This document shows, one piece after another, positions 62,238-64,000 of a stretch of DNA of 64,000 nt; the stretch's first letter is position 1; every line of letters begins with the position of its first letter. Position numbers and translations under genes: made by a program. The notes beneath the pieces are model-generated. The model made no database searches and was not told where the DNA came from. It saw only the letters and a list, made by a program, of their open reading frames with translations. Origin of the DNA: Trileptium ribeirensis (Eukaryota > Nematoda > Enoplea > Enoplida > Thoracostomopsidae); contig JASANE010012360.1 of NCBI GenBank assembly GCA_030248225.1, forward strand, positions 23,618 to 87,617, in the 5' to 3' direction.

Positions 62238-64000
62238 GTAAGTCTCACACATACAGTCACGATGAGAAATAAAAGCAAATTTTACGCAAAAAAAATTAGC
62301 GAATTGTTGGCGAACAGTTTATGAAAGATTAACAGCTGTTTAGTTGATATATGCGACTTATTCGCAAACTGTTCGCGATCAATTGTCGGAAAAATTGCTT
62401 TTATTTCTGGCCATAACTGCAATAAGGTATATGTGGAGTTGTAAAACGGTATGTGGGGTTTATTTTATTAACTGCTATTCGAATTCATTGGGTTTTTGTA
62501 ATGCGTTTACGAGTTCCATATAGCAACTTTAAGCGACGTTAAAACTTAATATTGGACGGCAGTATTGCTTGGTGATAACAACGTGGTAGGATGGTGTTGA
62601 ATTAGCTTTAGTGGTTCAGTAGTATTTTTGTGCTCCACGAACATGAGGTGTTTTGATCTTAGTGGTCAAATACATGGGTAGCATCTAAGTTTGGTGTTCA
62701 AGATTGGGGTACACTATCTTCAATAAACGTGCGTGAACACAACGTGAATGTTATGTCAGACTATAATGGCACCAAACTAGATATACATGAAAATATTCAG
62801 AATATTACGCAAAATTCCATGGAAACTTTTCTAAAACTTTAAATGAAATTTCAGAAATAATATTTTAATGTAGCCGCGTTTTTGCTGAATACTAGTGTTA
62901 CATAACAGTGCTTGAGACGTTTCGTTTTGATATATAATACAGAAGCACTTCAGTCGGTAATATCCCAACTAAAGGGGAAAGTAGACTTCAATAAATGTTA
63001 TTTGGAAAACAAAAAATCGAAAACTGGCTAATGCTATTATATGAGATAATGAATAGTTAGATACAGGAATCGCCAAAAATAATTGCTCGTCGCTCGATTG
63101 ACGCTCATCCGATATTTGCTTTTAAATATTCAAATTTTGCTAGAAATCTGTTTATTCCTAGCGCGGTTATGAAAGTTTGCTCGTGAGTTATTCGAACATA
63201 AGCAAATGATTGTTCCAGTGTAATTCGTTGGAACCAGAAGAAATATTTCTGTCGAGTACTGTAATAAAAACTTCATTATATTAATCGCCACAAGATATAA
63301 TCAGAAACGAATGAAAATTCAATTGGACAGTCGGTGTCGAACCTTCAGTTTTGAGATATCCGAAAGATTTGGAAGTTGCAACTAGAGGAGATGCAGAATA
63401 GTATAATCACATGTTACCTGTCGTTTCTATAGATCTGTGAGATTAATACCAGAGTTGCGTATTTTCTTGAATTTTACGCTCTGAAGGCCCAACAGTAGTT
63501 TTGAAGAATTATTGAATTGGGGTGAGCTTTTGGTTGAGCGGAGCTCGGCGAAGTTGAGCAAAGCGTTTTTATTTTCTGTGTGGGAGTAAAAAGGTTGATG
63601 TCCGTCCGTTCGTTCGTTCGATCCGACGGATCTCAAGAACCACTGAACCGGTTTTAAAAAAAGTTTGCGCCTGATATTTGGGATTAAAAAATTTTGATTG
63701 GTTAATTAGTAATTAGCTAATTAGTTAAGCTTATGCAGCTAAAATAGAGAATTTTGCAATATTTGTGTTATCTATTGAAATAGAATCGTTTCGATCAAAG
63801 CATTATAGAGTTTTTTGGTTCGAAGAATTCAAATATAATATTTTTACCACTCAATAGTCAATATTTGAGTTATTAATTGAGTAGCCCAAGCTCCGCTCAC
63901 AAACGTAGTTCCACTACCGACTAGTATGTTTGTGTCATTCATAACTCATTTTCGGATGGAGGAGCAATACGTAAACGAACGAAGTAGATGTAAAGCAACA
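62238..64000. other. intron 11 (incomplete) and end of window
   Basis: From GTAAGT to the window edge. The only recognised feature is copy 2 of the dispersed 0.4-kb repeat near the end. Confidence 0.6.
63535..63925 (+). repeat. dispersed ~0.4-kb repeat, copy 2 (MITE-like)
   Basis: TGAGCGGAGCTCGG at 63535-63548 pairs with CCAAGCTCCGCTCA at 63886-63899 as short terminal inverted repeats (13 of 14). The interior matches 13,830-14,281, and both copies go on to TTCCACTACCGACTAGT. Confidence 0.72.

Overview
This is an AT-rich, transposon-dense window from an animal nucleus. Large introns, GT-AG splice sites and non-LTR, Penelope and hAT-type elements all show this. It carries most of one host gene on the + strand: an 11-exon TIF1-family gene (bonus/TRIM24/TRIM33 type). 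An invertebrate is likely, but I cannot name the phylum from sequence alone.

Layout. Bases 1-13 kb are a graveyard of mobile elements upstream of the gene: a tandem repeat (0.56-0.93 kb), a broken LTR-retrotransposon gag fused to a broken LINE (1.4-4.9 kb), three more LINE remnants in both orientations (5.1-9.24 kb), and a Penelope-like element with inverted ends (10.35-11.82 kb) lying between two oppositely oriented copies of a TTCCGG-rich hAT-type element. The TIF1-like gene begins at or just before 16,453. RING, two B-boxes, a coiled coil and the conserved segment after it are on small exons up to 34.04 kb. A very long, low-complexity Q/S/T/N-rich middle region follows on exons at 43.66, 53.47, 56.57 and 61.63 kb. 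All eleven exons join in phase, giving 2,155 codons. The PHD and bromodomain exons expected of this family must lie beyond base 64,000. One join needs a GC-AG intron (GCAAGT donor at 33,115).

Introns. The 9.6-kb intron at 34.04-43.66 kb is unusually rich in tandem repeats and short hairpins, some of which differ between units by paired (compensating) changes. The next intron (43.9-53.5 kb) holds the most interesting object: a 4.19-kb element at 45,460-49,652 with 31-bp imperfect terminal inverted repeats, many copies of a 12-bp subterminal motif, a possible AATT target duplication, and one intact 879-codon ORF. That ORF joins an N-terminal PWWP domain to a transposase-like protein of the SDSCGGQNKN-containing type. 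The element sits inside the endonuclease domain of an older RTE-type LINE, whose two halves are found on either side in register. This nested insertion supports the element's ends independently.

How it fits together. Only the TIF1-like gene looks like host coding sequence. Every other coding signal is mobile-element protein, decayed except for the PWWP element. The seven copies of the TTCCGG hAT-type repeat, one with a perfect 8-bp target duplication, are the most frequent recognisable element.
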